Below, piece after piece: positions 26,744 to 35,651 of a stretch of DNA of 64,000 bases. Position numbers and translations under genes: made by a program. Below the pieces are notes generated by a model. That model was not told the origin of the DNA. It did no database searches and saw only the letters and a list, made by a program, of their open reading frames with translations. Origin of the DNA: Rhodocyclales bacterium. Its GTDB lineage: Bacteria; Pseudomonadota; Gammaproteobacteria; Burkholderiales; Rhodocyclaceae. Every line of letters starts with the position of its first letter. Within the stretch, counting starts at the first letter, position 1. The DNA is taken from contig JAQGMG010000009.1 in assembly GCA_028292485.1 (NCBI GenBank), positions 1 to 64,000 on the forward strand, in the 5' to 3' direction.

Positions 26744-27511
26744 TCAGGCGTGACCGGTCGAATTCACCAGGGCACGACGATTGATGAACACGCCGTCGGC
26801 TTCGATAAGGCCCATGTCTTCGTCATGGCTTACCGGGAACATGCTGCTCAGTTCAAAGCCCATGCCTTCCAGCTCCTCGATCATCTGACGGTAGCCGGGC
26901 ATGCCTTGATATACGGGCTTCATCGATAGCTCTGTCTGTAATGCCACGACGCGCGATAGCGTCTGGGTTGCGCCGCGCAGTACCGTGAGATCAAAACCCT
27001 GTGTATCAAGTTTGAGATAAAGGCGCTTCGTTGCAAGGGCGGGCGTTGTCGCTGTGGACAATTCGTCATCGAGGCGAACGACCGGCACCTTGACCACTTC
27101 GCGTACACAGTTCATCCCCGAAAAGTCACCAACCGTGGCGTGATCGGGCGCCAGGAAGGAGCTGAACTGCGACTCCTGCATGATGTTGAGCGAGAGCTCG
27201 CCAGCTTCGATTCCCAGCGCTAGATTGCGGATCTGCCAGGCACCGTCCGCGCCAGCACGATCACTCAGTTTCCTGAAACAGTCCGGCTGCGGTTCGTAGG
27301 AAAGCACCGGGCCGGAGAAGCCGACTTCCGTGCGCAGGAAGTCGTGGTATTGCCCGGCATTGGCGCCTACATCGATTACCGCTTCGACGCGGTATTGGTC
27401 GAACAAGGCTATGAGATGGCGTGCGAAGGACAGGCCGCGCATGCGCCATGCGGGAACGATTTCATAACCAAACTGCTGCGCCAGTTGTGCGACGATCTGT
27501 TTTGTATTCAT
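26744..27511 (-). CDS. FkbM-family SAM-dependent methyltransferase
   Basis: This 255-residue protein carries the FkbM features. The SAM-binding VIDVGANAGQYHDFL lies at about 45-59 and SYEPQPDCFRKL at about 74-86. The LKLDTQGFDLTVLRGA motif near 165-180 and ALQTELSMKPVYQG follow. FkbM enzymes usually O-methylate sugars or polyketide hydroxyls; the substrate is unknown and no glycan cluster lies nearby. It is divergent from slyX. Confidence 0.85.
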   Translation of the reverse strand: MNTKQIVAQLAQQFGYEIVPAWRMRGLSFARHLIALFDQYRVEAVIDVGANAGQYHDFLRTEVGFSGPVLSYEPQPDCFRKLSDRAGADGAWQIRNLALGIEAGELSLNIMQESQFSSFLAPDHATVGDFSGMNCVREVVKVPVVRLDDELSTATTPALATKRLYLKLDTQGFDLTVLRGATQTLSRVVALQTELSMKPVYQGMPGYRQMIEELEGMGFELSSMFPVSHDEDMGLIEADGVFINRRALVNSTGHA

Positions 27512-27664
27512 TTGGGGCTCGTATGCTCAAGTACGAATGCTTGGGAACGCGGCTTATTATGCGCTGGAGTTGTTACGTGTACCACAGTCTTGCTGGCGGA
27601 TTCATATGGGGCGCCACCCGGTCGCGACTTACAATACCGGGCTCTCCCGGCTGAAAGTGGACAT

Positions 27665-27865
27665 ATGGATGATCGATTTATTACGCTGGAATCCAAGCTC
27701 GCATTCGCGGAGGACTTACTGGAAACACTGAATCTTGCTGTCTTCCGCCAGCAGGAGCAGATTGAGCAACTACAGCAGCAGGTGCGTTTGCTCTACCAGC
27801 AGATGCAAGCCAACCCGTCGGGCGAAAAATCCGATGCGAGTGAGGAAGTACCGCCCCATTATTGA
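27665..27865 (+). CDS. slyX: SlyX-family protein
   Basis: This 66-residue protein is the typical SlyX size. It begins MDDRFITLESKLAFAEDLLE, followed by a Gln-rich coiled-coil heptad region (FRQQEQIEQLQQQVRLLYQQM) and ends PPHY, as family members do. Function is unknown; it is a small coiled-coil protein. The frame is open far upstream, but the homology begins at this ATG. Confidence 0.85.
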   Translation: MDDRFITLESKLAFAEDLLETLNLAVFRQQEQIEQLQQQVRLLYQQMQANPSGEKSDASEEVPPHY

Positions 27866-27898
27866 AAATCGGGCTTGGCCGGGTAGCAACTATCAGGC

Positions 27899-27925
27899 GA
27901 AAAAATGCCCCGCAATGCGGGGCAT
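27899..27925 (-). terminator. Rho-independent terminator of the PilZ gene
   Basis: A perfect 9-bp stem (ATGCCCCGC/GCGGGGCAT) with a 3-nt loop has six A on its left flank. On the minus strand it is therefore followed by a U-run. It lies 20 bases beyond the minus-strand PilZ gene, and may also stop slyX transcription. Confidence 0.85.
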
Positions 27926-27944
27926 GACAGGCCTCACGGGCTGA

Positions 27945-28352
27945 TCAGATGAGAGATGGCCCTTCGACAATCGTCTCCGCTTCCTTGGCCGTGATGCGAA
28001 CGCTGGCGCTGGCAATCACGTGAATGGTCAGCCATTCATGCAGGCGCATGGCGCCTTCGCCATCCAGCGAAATGAAACGACAGCCAATCTGACCTTGCGG
28101 TTCGCCAGGTACGAAATTCATTTGCTGAGCCTGGCCCCTGATCTTGTCGGGGATGCCTTCAAGCCTTAGCTCGAAGGAGAAGGCCTCGGTGTTCGTAGGG
28201 GGGGCAGACGCGGCGATACTGAAGCCTTCCAGCGACAGGTCGAGCAGCGGAATGCGATTGCCGTCGAACGCGACCCAGAACAAGGTCGCCCCTGCGCGCT
28301 TGGCGAGAAAACGTTGCCGCTGACGGCGTTCCCGATATTCGTACTGACTCAT
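27945..28352 (-). CDS. PilZ-domain protein
   Basis: This 135-residue single-domain protein has an arginine-rich N-terminus, RERRQRQRF, which provides the c-di-GMP-binding RxxxR. The second signature, LLDLSLEGFSI ((D/N)xSxxG), lies about 35 residues later. It is therefore expected to bind cyclic di-GMP and act as a small effector or adaptor in motility, pili or exopolysaccharide control. The ATG at 28352 has AGGAG upstream; upstream in-frame sequence to 28553 is not supported. Confidence 0.85.
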   Translation of the reverse strand: MSQYEYRERRQRQRFLAKRAGATLFWVAFDGNRIPLLDLSLEGFSIAASAPPTNTEAFSFELRLEGIPDKIRGQAQQMNFVPGEPQGQIGCRFISLDGEGAMRLHEWLTIHVIASASVRITAKEAETIVEGPSLI

Positions 28353-28497
28353 TGCTGCGGCTCCTGCACGAAGAATGCCGGCCGGAATGACCGGGATACT
28401 CTTACTTCGTTTTCGGCAGGGACAACGGCGTACTTGAGCGCGCGCCGGTGTTGATTGCATGAGGCCCGTTGCAATGGGCCCATGCGGTGTGAAGTTT

Positions 28498-28632
28498 TTA
28501 ACGCGAAGTAGGAATCTGGATAGGCGTGCCCGACTTGCCGTCCTTCTTGGCATGCTTCACTGCGCGCTTTTCCTTGAGACTCAGCGCGGGTTCCTTCTTT
28601 GTTTCCTTGTTGGTCTTTTGTGCTTTGCTCAT
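28498..28632 (-). CDS. Small basic protein, 44 residues
   Basis: This 44-residue protein is rich in lysine (13 Lys) with few hydrophobic residues: MSKAQKTNKETKKEPALSL..., then KEKRAVKHAKKDGKSG and a PIQIPTSR end. TGAGGG lies at a suitable distance before the ATG and codon use matches real genes. The composition suggests a nucleic-acid- or ribosome-associated protein, which is inference only; I do not know a named family. Confidence 0.6.
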   Translation of the reverse strand: MSKAQKTNKETKKEPALSLKEKRAVKHAKKDGKSGTPIQIPTSR

Positions 28633-28705
28633 GATGCGGCCCTCATTGATAGCTCGACAGCGAGCGCCTTCAGTATAGGCTCATGACCTGCAAGCAGCCA
28701 GATGC

Positions 28706-29164
28706 TCAATGACAGAGCATGAGCGCAACAAGCACGGCCGCCAGCGCCGCATGTGGCACTGCCACGGTGGGGCGCAAGGCATTGGCAGCGTATTCGCGAA
28801 GCAGGCCAGGCGTTCCCGGTCGATGCGCCAGCCATTCGCCGTGCAGCTGCAATGCGTGACTGCCTGCCAGGTGATCGTCGCCTGTTGCGCGCATGAGGGC
28901 TTCGATGCGCAGAAGGCGTTCGCCGAGCCGCGCCTGGCTTGTGCGCAGGATGGCTTCCTGCAACCAAAGCAGGCATTGCGCGAAACAGAGAATGCCCAGG
29001 AAAACGTGTGGGAGCAGCCCCGCGCCGTGGGGCCACAATACGCCGATGGTGAACAGCACGATTGCCACAAGCTTGACGATCAGCGTGCTGTGTTCATATC
29101 GCTCATGATTGTTTTGCAGCGTGGCCCACTCCTGCGCCAGGGCCGAATCGTGGACGCTACCCAT
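28706..29164 (-). CDS. Small membrane protein of unknown function
   Basis: This 152-residue protein has an N-terminal soluble part with a possible helix (residues 1-28), two close membrane spans (about 29-45 and 50-68), an amphipathic helical region (LRTSQARLGERLLRIEALM) and a C-terminal span (about 132-150). AAGGA lies 6 bases before the ATG. No family is recognised. It lies 30 bp after an rRNA methyltransferase gene in the same direction. Confidence 0.7.
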   Translation of the reverse strand: MGSVHDSALAQEWATLQNNHERYEHSTLIVKLVAIVLFTIGVLWPHGAGLLPHVFLGILCFAQCLLWLQEAILRTSQARLGERLLRIEALMRATGDDHLAGSHALQLHGEWLAHRPGTPGLLREYAANALRPTVAVPHAALAAVLVALMLCH

Positions 29165-29194
29165 ACTGGTTCCTTCAAATTGGCGCGCTGAATG

Positions 29195-30211
29195 TCAAAC
29201 GCGTAAGAGCGCGATCTTCAGCGGCGGTTGACCGTCGATACTCGGGAAATCGGCTTCAGGCGTCATCCACTCCACTTCACGGATCGCTCGACCGGCTTTG
29301 CGGGCGCTGCGTTCGAGCTGATCGAGCCATGCATCGCGGCTCACCTGCGCCACGTTATTGCAGCAAATCAGCGTGCCGCCTTCGGCCGTGCAAAGTAGCG
29401 CCGGTTTGAAGAGTGCCGGGTAATCATTGACCAGATCGACAACTCCGAACAGGCTCTTGGCATAACGCGGCGGATCGAGAAAGACCAGATCGAAAGCCTG
29501 TTTCTCGAGTTTCGGGAAGGCCGGCATGCGCTTGCCGCGCACGATCTGCTGCTGCCCGATTCCTGCGAGCTGGCGCATCGCAGGGAACGCGTCGCTTTTT
29601 ACGAAGCGTACACGGATCGGTAATTCGTTGATCTGTGAATTTGACTTTCCGATTGCCAGATTGGTATCGGAGAAATCCACATTCACGACGTGGCGTGCGC
29701 CTGCTTTGGCCGCGGCGATGCCGACGCCACAGGTATACGCAAAGAGATTCAGCAAGGATTTGCCTTGTGCTTCCTGCATCACGCGGCGGCGACCCGCGCG
29801 CATGTCGAGAAATAGCCACGGGTCTTGGCCCTCATGGCGACCCTGAATGCAATATTTCACGCCAAGCTCTTCGACTTCATGCTGAACGGATGCAACAGCA
29901 AGTTGCTCCGGTGACAATGCATTCGAGATGCGAGAATTTTGCTGACTGCGATCGTTGTAGACCAACGTCATGCCGGGAAGCTCGCTGGCATAGAAAGCCG
30001 ATAGCTCATCCAGTTGCTGCTGTGTGAGCGGTTCGTGAAAACTCTGAACCAGCAACAGTGCGCCGTAACGGTCGACACTCAAGCCGGGGCGGCCTTCCGC
30101 GGTGCCGTGGAACAGTCGGTAGGTATTGGTGTGCTCGGCCTGCAATTGTGCGATGAGCGTCTGGCGCGAAGCCAGAGCGCTGGCGAGGGCTGAACTAAGG
30201 GTGTCTGGCAT
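29195..30211 (-). CDS. Class I SAM-dependent methyltransferase, RlmI/RlmK-like
   Basis: This 338-residue protein has an N-terminal domain (RLFHGTAEGRPGLSVDRYG) and a Rossmann methyltransferase core. The core shows LLNLFAYTCGVGIAAAKAG (SAM loop), VDFSDTNLAIGKSN and the catalytic FDLVFLDPPRYAKS. It belongs with the 23S rRNA cytosine-C5/guanine methyltransferases such as RlmI and RlmKL's C-terminal half. It lacks a typical PUA domain of RlmI, so the modified base cannot be assigned. Confidence 0.82.
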   Translation of the reverse strand: MPDTLSSALASALASRQTLIAQLQAEHTNTYRLFHGTAEGRPGLSVDRYGALLLVQSFHEPLTQQQLDELSAFYASELPGMTLVYNDRSQQNSRISNALSPEQLAVASVQHEVEELGVKYCIQGRHEGQDPWLFLDMRAGRRRVMQEAQGKSLLNLFAYTCGVGIAAAKAGARHVVNVDFSDTNLAIGKSNSQINELPIRVRFVKSDAFPAMRQLAGIGQQQIVRGKRMPAFPKLEKQAFDLVFLDPPRYAKSLFGVVDLVNDYPALFKPALLCTAEGGTLICCNNVAQVSRDAWLDQLERSARKAGRAIREVEWMTPEADFPSIDGQPPLKIALLRV

Positions 30212-30368
30212 GGCGCTTTTACGTGGATTGAAGCAAACCCGTCAGCACATGCAGTGCGATCGAATGTTGCGTAATGCCCGACATGTTACAGGCTCTTTAC
30301 AGCCGTGCCGCCGCAGACTGCGCCCGCGGCTTTGCTTCGGGGACGAAAGCTGACTGAGTGACCAGGCC

Positions 30369-30635
30369 CTATATGCCCGGTGATTGCGTTGTTATAAGAA
30401 CGAAGCGTTTCTGCCGGGCACCGTCGGTTTCAATCTCTTCCACGAACATCGATAAAGGCCGCACCCACCAGCCGCTGTCATTGTAGAGCGGGCGATATAC
30501 GACCATGGCTTCCAGGGATTCGCTGTGACGGGCAACGCCGATGACATCATATTCGCCACCTTTGTAATGACGATAGCGCCCGGGAGCGAGAATGGGCAGT
30601 GCAGAGGGCAGTGCAGGCAAATCGGAGCTGGTCAT
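30369..30635 (-). CDS. DUF1653 domain protein
   Basis: This 88-residue protein is essentially one DUF1653 domain: GRYRHYKGGEYDVIGVARHSE, then VVYRPLYNDSGWWVRPLSMFVEEIE. The domain is a small beta-rich fold of unknown function, widespread in proteobacteria. The ATG at 30635 begins close to the domain; a TTG at 30692 in the same frame could extend it by 19 residues. Confidence 0.85.
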   Translation of the reverse strand: MTSSDLPALPSALPILAPGRYRHYKGGEYDVIGVARHSESLEAMVVYRPLYNDSGWWVRPLSMFVEEIETDGARQKRFVLITTQSPGI

Positions 30636-30845
30636 GGCAATTGGAGGCTGGCGCAAATGCGCGATTAGACACGTCTTGCGGCGGGTCCACAAGGTGCATG
30701 CGCACCGACACTGAGCCAGACTTCTTCATCCAGGTCCGGCACTGGTGCAAGGCCGACCTTTGCATGAGCGCAATTGCGAGACTTGCTATGGAGGCACGCA
30801 ACCTGCATGGTGTTATGCATTGAAGTGGAAGGAGCAAGGCTGCCA

Positions 30846-31784
30846 ATGAAAACTTTCATACAGGCCACTGAAATCTGGGCACCAGCAAGAGATCGCAGCG
30901 TGCTCGAATTTCACGCGGGCCTTTTCGGGCCGCACCACGCCTTTCGCGCGGCGACGCAAAAAATGTGTTTTGGCTACGACGAAGGCTTGCCGGGCAAGGC
31001 TTGGGCATCACGCCATCCGATTATTCTCAATGATCTGCAGAATCCGCTGTTTCGCCGCCGCGATGCTGCGCGTAATGCCGAGCTCACCTGCGGCATTGCT
31101 ATTCCGGTATTCGCTGGCGACATTCTTCTGGCGGTCCTGGTATTCCTTTGCAGCGATGACGAAGAGCATGTCGGCGCCATTGAGCTGTGGCACAACGATC
31201 CCGCCCTCTCGGCAGAGATGGACAGAGTGGACGGCTATTTCGGAATTGCCGAGAGTTTTCAGTGGGTGGCACAGCACACCCCTATCGCTCGTGGTGTCGG
31301 TCTGCCCGGCTCCGCGTGGCAGAGCGGCATGCCGGAAATCATGAACGACCCGGGCTATGCCACGCGTTTTGTGCGGCGCGATGGTTCCCGTAACCTCGGC
31401 ATCCACAAAGCGCTCGGCCTGCCTTCGCCATACGAAGACGGGCAAAACTACGTGATCGCTTTCCTGTCCGCGCTGGGTACGCCCATCGCGCGGCGTTTCG
31501 AGATATGGGCACCCAACGACACAGGTACCGCCCTGCATTTCCAGAGCGGGCAATGCGACAGTGAAACCGATCTCGAACAGGATTACGAGGGTGCAGCATT
31601 TGAACGCGGTATCGGCCTGCTCGGCACGATCTGGCAAACCGGCATGCCGGCTGTTGATGAGTTCATCGCCAGCGAGGGCTCGGCGGTGGGCGCCTCTGCG
31701 CTCAAGGCGGGGCTTTCTTCAATGGCTGCCGTGCCCTTGCTCGACGCCGGCCGTGTCAAGGCGGTGGTTGCAATGTATTTCTGA
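30846..31784 (+). CDS. Triple GAF-like repeat protein
   Basis: This 312-residue protein seems to be three GAF-like modules in tandem. Each carries an (E)(I/L)W element (residues 10-11, 113-115, 219-221) and a glycine-rich turn with tryptophan. The turns are EGLPGKAWASRHPI at 46-59, RGVGLPGSAWQSGMPEI at 149-165 and RGIGLLGTIWQTGMPAV at 254-270. Strands such as AIPVFAGDILLAVLVF and SMAAVPLLDAGRVKAVVAM close the modules. There is no output domain (no kinase, GGDEF or HTH). It is likely a soluble ligand- or redox-sensing protein acting through a partner. GAAGGAG precedes the ATG. It is convergent with an orphan ParA. Confidence 0.7.
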   Translation: MKTFIQATEIWAPARDRSVLEFHAGLFGPHHAFRAATQKMCFGYDEGLPGKAWASRHPIILNDLQNPLFRRRDAARNAELTCGIAIPVFAGDILLAVLVFLCSDDEEHVGAIELWHNDPALSAEMDRVDGYFGIAESFQWVAQHTPIARGVGLPGSAWQSGMPEIMNDPGYATRFVRRDGSRNLGIHKALGLPSPYEDGQNYVIAFLSALGTPIARRFEIWAPNDTGTALHFQSGQCDSETDLEQDYEGAAFERGIGLLGTIWQTGMPAVDEFIASEGSAVGASALKAGLSSMAAVPLLDAGRVKAVVAMYF

Positions 31785-31815
31785 ATTCGCTCGATGAGCC
31801 GTGCCCGCAGGTGCC

Positions 31816-32541
31816 TCAGCGCCGCAGGAATTCGGGCATGGCCTCGGCACGTTGCCCCGTGGCATCTGGCATATCTACCGGCCGGTTGATCTTCGGCTCG
31901 GGCGGCGCGAAAGCAAGAAGATCATTCAGCCACTGCGTGACCGGTTGCCATTCGAGCAGATAGCTTTCCATCTTCTCCGCGGCAAAGTCGAAAATGGAAA
32001 GGCCTTGTTCAAGGCACTTGCTATAGGCCTGCGCCGCCTTGATGGTGCCGAGGTAGGGCAAGTCGAGAGAGCCGGCCCACGCCTGCAGCACTTCCGCATT
32101 GCGCGTCCGCCCGTCAATGCGCATGCCGACACACGCCAGCGCGCATTTGCCGCTGGCAATGCGCGGAAAGGTGCGTAATTCCTTGATGCTGTCTTCGGCT
32201 GCGGTGCGGTCGAAGATCGACGTAGTGGCGGGGATGAGTATTGCGTCGGCATACAGCGCGACCTTCATCAGACCTACACCCTGGAAGCCGCCGGGGGTGT
32301 CCAGCACGACATGTTTGACGCCGACAGGCGGGCGCGCAAAGTTGCGCTCGTCCATTGTCCAGCCATGAATTCGCGGTGTGCTGGCAGGTCGCAGACTGAG
32401 CCACAGGCGCGAGGACTGTTGCTTGTCCACGTCGCCCAGCATCACGTCATGACCGAGGGACGCCAGATAGCCGGCAACTTGTGTTGCCAGCGTGGACTTG
32501 CCTGCGCCTCCCTTGCGATTGACTACTGCAATGACGGACAT
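31816..32541 (-). CDS. Orphan ParA-family ATPase
   Basis: This 241-residue protein has the deviant Walker A motif RKGGAGKST at 9-17, a switch region GDVDKQQSS, and HVVLDTPGG as Walker B. There is no N-terminal HTH and no ParB partner next to it, so it is not a chromosome-partition pair. Relatives position protein clusters such as chemoreceptors, carboxysomes or cellulose synthase complexes. The cargo here is unknown. Confidence 0.88.
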   Translation of the reverse strand: MSVIAVVNRKGGAGKSTLATQVAGYLASLGHDVMLGDVDKQQSSRLWLSLRPASTPRIHGWTMDERNFARPPVGVKHVVLDTPGGFQGVGLMKVALYADAILIPATTSIFDRTAAEDSIKELRTFPRIASGKCALACVGMRIDGRTRNAEVLQAWAGSLDLPYLGTIKAAQAYSKCLEQGLSIFDFAAEKMESYLLEWQPVTQWLNDLLAFAPPEPKINRPVDMPDATGQRAEAMPEFLRR

Positions 32542-32719
32542 TACTGCTCAGCCTTCCTGCGCCGGGCTGCGTGACCCGACGGGTATCGGGTGCCCGGCAC
32601 AACAGTTTGGCAAAGAGTACGCGCAACACTCTGCTGCCGAACGCTCATTTAAGCGTGGTTTTCACCCGCAGTGCTGTCCGTATATCGCCCACAAGTGGTC
32701 CGGTGCACCGGCCGCCGCA

Positions 32720-34915
32720 TTATTTCTTCCACTTGCCCGGCGCAGCAGGTTTGGTGGCACCAGGCCTGGCGGATGAGAACTGCTTGTCGCGCGCTGGCGG
32801 GCGGCTATCGTTGAATGCACGCTTTGGTGGCGCCTCGCCACCCGCAGGCGCGACGTCGGAAGCTTCCGTGCCGAACTTGCGCGGCGGTACATCGCGCTTC
32901 GGCGGGCGCGAGTCGCCCCCGCCACTATTTCCACTCTCGCGGTAAGGGCTGCGCGGCGTGTCGGTCGAAGTCGCAGCATCGCGGCGTGGTGCACGTTGCG
33001 GCTTCTCGTCGACTTCGCCAGGCTCGACTGCGCGAATCTTGATCTGCAGTTGGCAGACGCGTGTGCGCTGCAGGCGCTCGATGGTGTTGGCGGGCAGATT
33101 GCTTGGCAACTCTACCGTGCTGTAATCGCTGAACAGATTGATCTGGCCGATTTGTCGCCCTTCAATGCCGCCTTCATTGGCAATCGCACCGACGATCTCC
33201 TTTGGTGTCACGCCATGATTGCGACCCACCTCGATACGGTAACGCTGCAGCACGCCATCGGCCACGGCACGGCGGCGTGCGAGGATTTCCTCGCGATGCT
33301 CCTCCGGCAGTTTCTCGAAGCTCTGACGCTCGCGCGTGGCTTCGTTGTAGCCCGGGTCGATGAAGCCGCCGCTCTTTACAGGCTTGCCGACAGCAGCTTT
33401 GCCGGAAGCCGCCTTGTCGCGCGCAGGGCGGCTGTCGCCGGTGCTCTGCGTGCGCTCGCTGTAACGCTCATTGAAACTGCCTGACGGTGCTCGTTCGTTA
33501 CGATCATTGCTGCGCTCATTGCCACGTTCCGGCGCGCGCGGTTGCAGCACTTCCGGCTTGTCGCTGCCTTCGAGCTGCAGCGGACGTTCGCGTTGGGCGA
33601 GGAAGGCCAACGCCGCTGCAATTTCCTGAGCACTGATGCTTTGCTCTTCTTCGAGCTGCTGCACGACGTTCATGAAGAAACTCATGTCTTCGCTGTCGAG
33701 CGCATCGATGACTTCTTGTTTGAACTGCGAGACGCGCTTTTCAGCAACGGCTTCGCGGCTTGGCAGGGCAATCTGCTCGATGGGCTGACGCGTGGCGCGT
33801 TCGATGGCGCGCAGCATGCCGGTCTCACGTGGCGCGACGAAGAGGATCGCATTGCCCGCACGACCCGCACGACCGGTGCGGCCGATGCGGTGCACATAGG
33901 CTTCGGTGTCGTAGGGAATGTCGTAATTGATGACGTGGCTTACGCGCGAGACGTCGATGCCGCGTGCAGCGACGTCGGTCGCGACGACAATATCCAGCGC
34001 GCCGCTCTTGAGTTGTTCGACGACGCGCTCACGCAATCCCTGCGTCATATCGCCATTCAGTGCATCGGCCGCATAGCCGCGCGCAGCAAGCTTGTCGGCC
34101 AGTTCAACGGTCGCGGTTTTCGTGCGGACAAAGACAATCGCCGCCTCGAAACTATCTTCCACCTCGAGAATGCGCGTCAGCGCGTCGAGCTTGCTGACAC
34201 CACGCACCTGCCAGTAGCGCTGCTTGATGGTCGACACGGTACTGGTGGCGGACTTGATCTTGATTTCCTGCGGATCGCGCATGTGCGTGCGCGCCACGCG
34301 GCGGATCACGTCGGGCATCGTCGCCGAGAACAACGCCGTCTGGCGCTCTGCAGGCGTATGCGTAAGAATCCATTCGACATCGTCGATGAAGCCCATGCGC
34401 AACATCTCATCGGCCTCGTCGAGCACCAGTGCTTTCAGATCATCCAGCACCAGGCTCTTGCGATTCAGGTGGTCCATGACGCGGCCGGGCGTGCCGACGA
34501 TGATCTGTGCGCCGCGACTCAGCTGGCGCAACTGCACGACCATGCTCTGGCCGCCATAAATTGGCACGACATGAAAGTCGCGCAGGTATTTGGCATATTT
34601 CTGGAAGGCTTCGGCCACCTGGATGGCCAGCTCGCGCGTTGGCGTCAGCACCAGTACCTGTGTCTTCTTGCTGGCGTGATTGAGGCGTTCCAGCAAGGGC
34701 AGGGCGAATGCTGCTGTCTTGCCGGTGCCGGTTTGCGCTTCACCGAGCAGGTCGCGGCCAGCCAGCAGATGAGGGATGCAGGCAGCCTGAATAGGTGAGG
34801 GCGTCTCGTAACCGATTTCCGCAAGCACCGTCAGCAGCGGCGCGGAGAGCTTGAGGGACTCGAAAGTTTCAATATCGGGAGGAGAAGAGGGGGCGTCAGG
34901 CGTGGATTTGGTCAT
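32720..34915 (-). CDS. deaD: DEAD-box RNA helicase (DeaD/CsdA type)
   Basis: This 731-residue protein has the full helicase core (AQTGTGKT, PTRELAIQ, GTPGRVMDHL, DEAD, SAT, VATDVAARGIDV, HRIGRTGRAGR). A DbpA-type RNA-binding domain follows around 555-625 (GVTPKEIVGAIANEGGIEG...), then a long arginine-rich, disordered tail. CsdA/DeaD unwinds RNA in ribosome assembly and mRNA decay, notably in the cold. The start is ATG 34915, where homology begins. A long 5' untranslated region (up to 159 bp to the next gene) would suit cold regulation, which is inference. Confidence 0.93.
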   Translation of the reverse strand: MTKSTPDAPSSPPDIETFESLKLSAPLLTVLAEIGYETPSPIQAACIPHLLAGRDLLGEAQTGTGKTAAFALPLLERLNHASKKTQVLVLTPTRELAIQVAEAFQKYAKYLRDFHVVPIYGGQSMVVQLRQLSRGAQIIVGTPGRVMDHLNRKSLVLDDLKALVLDEADEMLRMGFIDDVEWILTHTPAERQTALFSATMPDVIRRVARTHMRDPQEIKIKSATSTVSTIKQRYWQVRGVSKLDALTRILEVEDSFEAAIVFVRTKTATVELADKLAARGYAADALNGDMTQGLRERVVEQLKSGALDIVVATDVAARGIDVSRVSHVINYDIPYDTEAYVHRIGRTGRAGRAGNAILFVAPRETGMLRAIERATRQPIEQIALPSREAVAEKRVSQFKQEVIDALDSEDMSFFMNVVQQLEEEQSISAQEIAAALAFLAQRERPLQLEGSDKPEVLQPRAPERGNERSNDRNERAPSGSFNERYSERTQSTGDSRPARDKAASGKAAVGKPVKSGGFIDPGYNEATRERQSFEKLPEEHREEILARRRAVADGVLQRYRIEVGRNHGVTPKEIVGAIANEGGIEGRQIGQINLFSDYSTVELPSNLPANTIERLQRTRVCQLQIKIRAVEPGEVDEKPQRAPRRDAATSTDTPRSPYRESGNSGGGDSRPPKRDVPPRKFGTEASDVAPAGGEAPPKRAFNDSRPPARDKQFSSARPGATKPAAPGKWKK

Positions 34916-35074
34916 CGTGTAGCTACCGGCATAAATGAAGGCGCACCATGTCTGCGGGCGCGCGAGTACCTTCATTATCGCCGACCCGGCGGCAGATACC
35001 CGAATAAGTTCTGTTTCATTTGCCCGAAAGGCTGTGCTGACGGCCCTTTGAAGGGACCGCCAGGCTCCCGGGTG

Positions 35075-35575
35075 TTACAGACTGTTCAGTTTGGCGTGTT
35101 CGCCGACGTCGTGTGCAGACTTGCCGGTGGTGATTGATTTGGCCAGCTCGTACAGCTCGACGACCTTGCTGGACGGGCTGTCCCAGTATTCCGCAGCGGT
35201 AATGTCCACGCGGATCAGCACGATGTGCGGGTCATCCACGCCCTTCGGAAACCAGGCCTTGTCCAGTGCATGCCAGAGCTCATGGACCTTGGCTTTGTCA
35301 TGGACGACACGTGCCAGTCCGGACACGGAAATGAACAGGTTGTCGGATGGCTCCGCGTAGCTGATGTTGACGTGGTGATCGCGATCCACCTCGAAGGTGG
35401 TTGCTGCCTCGTCCGAAGTCATGAACCACAGCACTCCCGCTGGATCGACCTGTTTGTTGGTCATTGGCCGGCTGCGGATGATTCCCTTTTTCGGGTCAAT
35501 CGTGGACAGCATGCCGAAGCGGATTTTTTCCAGCTTCTTGTACAAGAATTCCATTTGTTGTTCGCGCGTTTTCAT
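35075..35575 (-). CDS. Pyridoxamine 5'-phosphate oxidase-like flavin protein (general stress protein 26 type)
   Basis: This 166-residue protein has the split-barrel FMN-binding fold of the general stress protein group. The order is IRFGMLSTID...IRSRPMTNKQVD, LWFMTSDEAATTFEVDRDHHVNISYA, LFISVSGLARVVHD and IRVDITAAEYWDSPSSKV. Relatives bind FMN or FAD and probably act in redox stress; it is not the vitamin B6 biosynthetic enzyme. GGAGG lies 8 bases before the ATG at 35575. Confidence 0.85.
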   Translation of the reverse strand: MKTREQQMEFLYKKLEKIRFGMLSTIDPKKGIIRSRPMTNKQVDPAGVLWFMTSDEAATTFEVDRDHHVNISYAEPSDNLFISVSGLARVVHDKAKVHELWHALDKAWFPKGVDDPHIVLIRVDITAAEYWDSPSSKVVELYELAKSITTGKSAHDVGEHAKLNSL

Positions 35576-35651
35576 CGGTATTTCCTCCATATTGGTTTCA
35601 ACATGGAGAGGGCCGCAAGATACATTCCGCAGACAGCGCGCTGGCGAGCGG

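Noticed and set aside
32700-32711. 12-bp palindrome CCGGTGCACCGG downstream of deaD
   Set aside because: A short palindrome can occur by chance in GC-rich DNA; no U-run and no loop, so not called a terminator.
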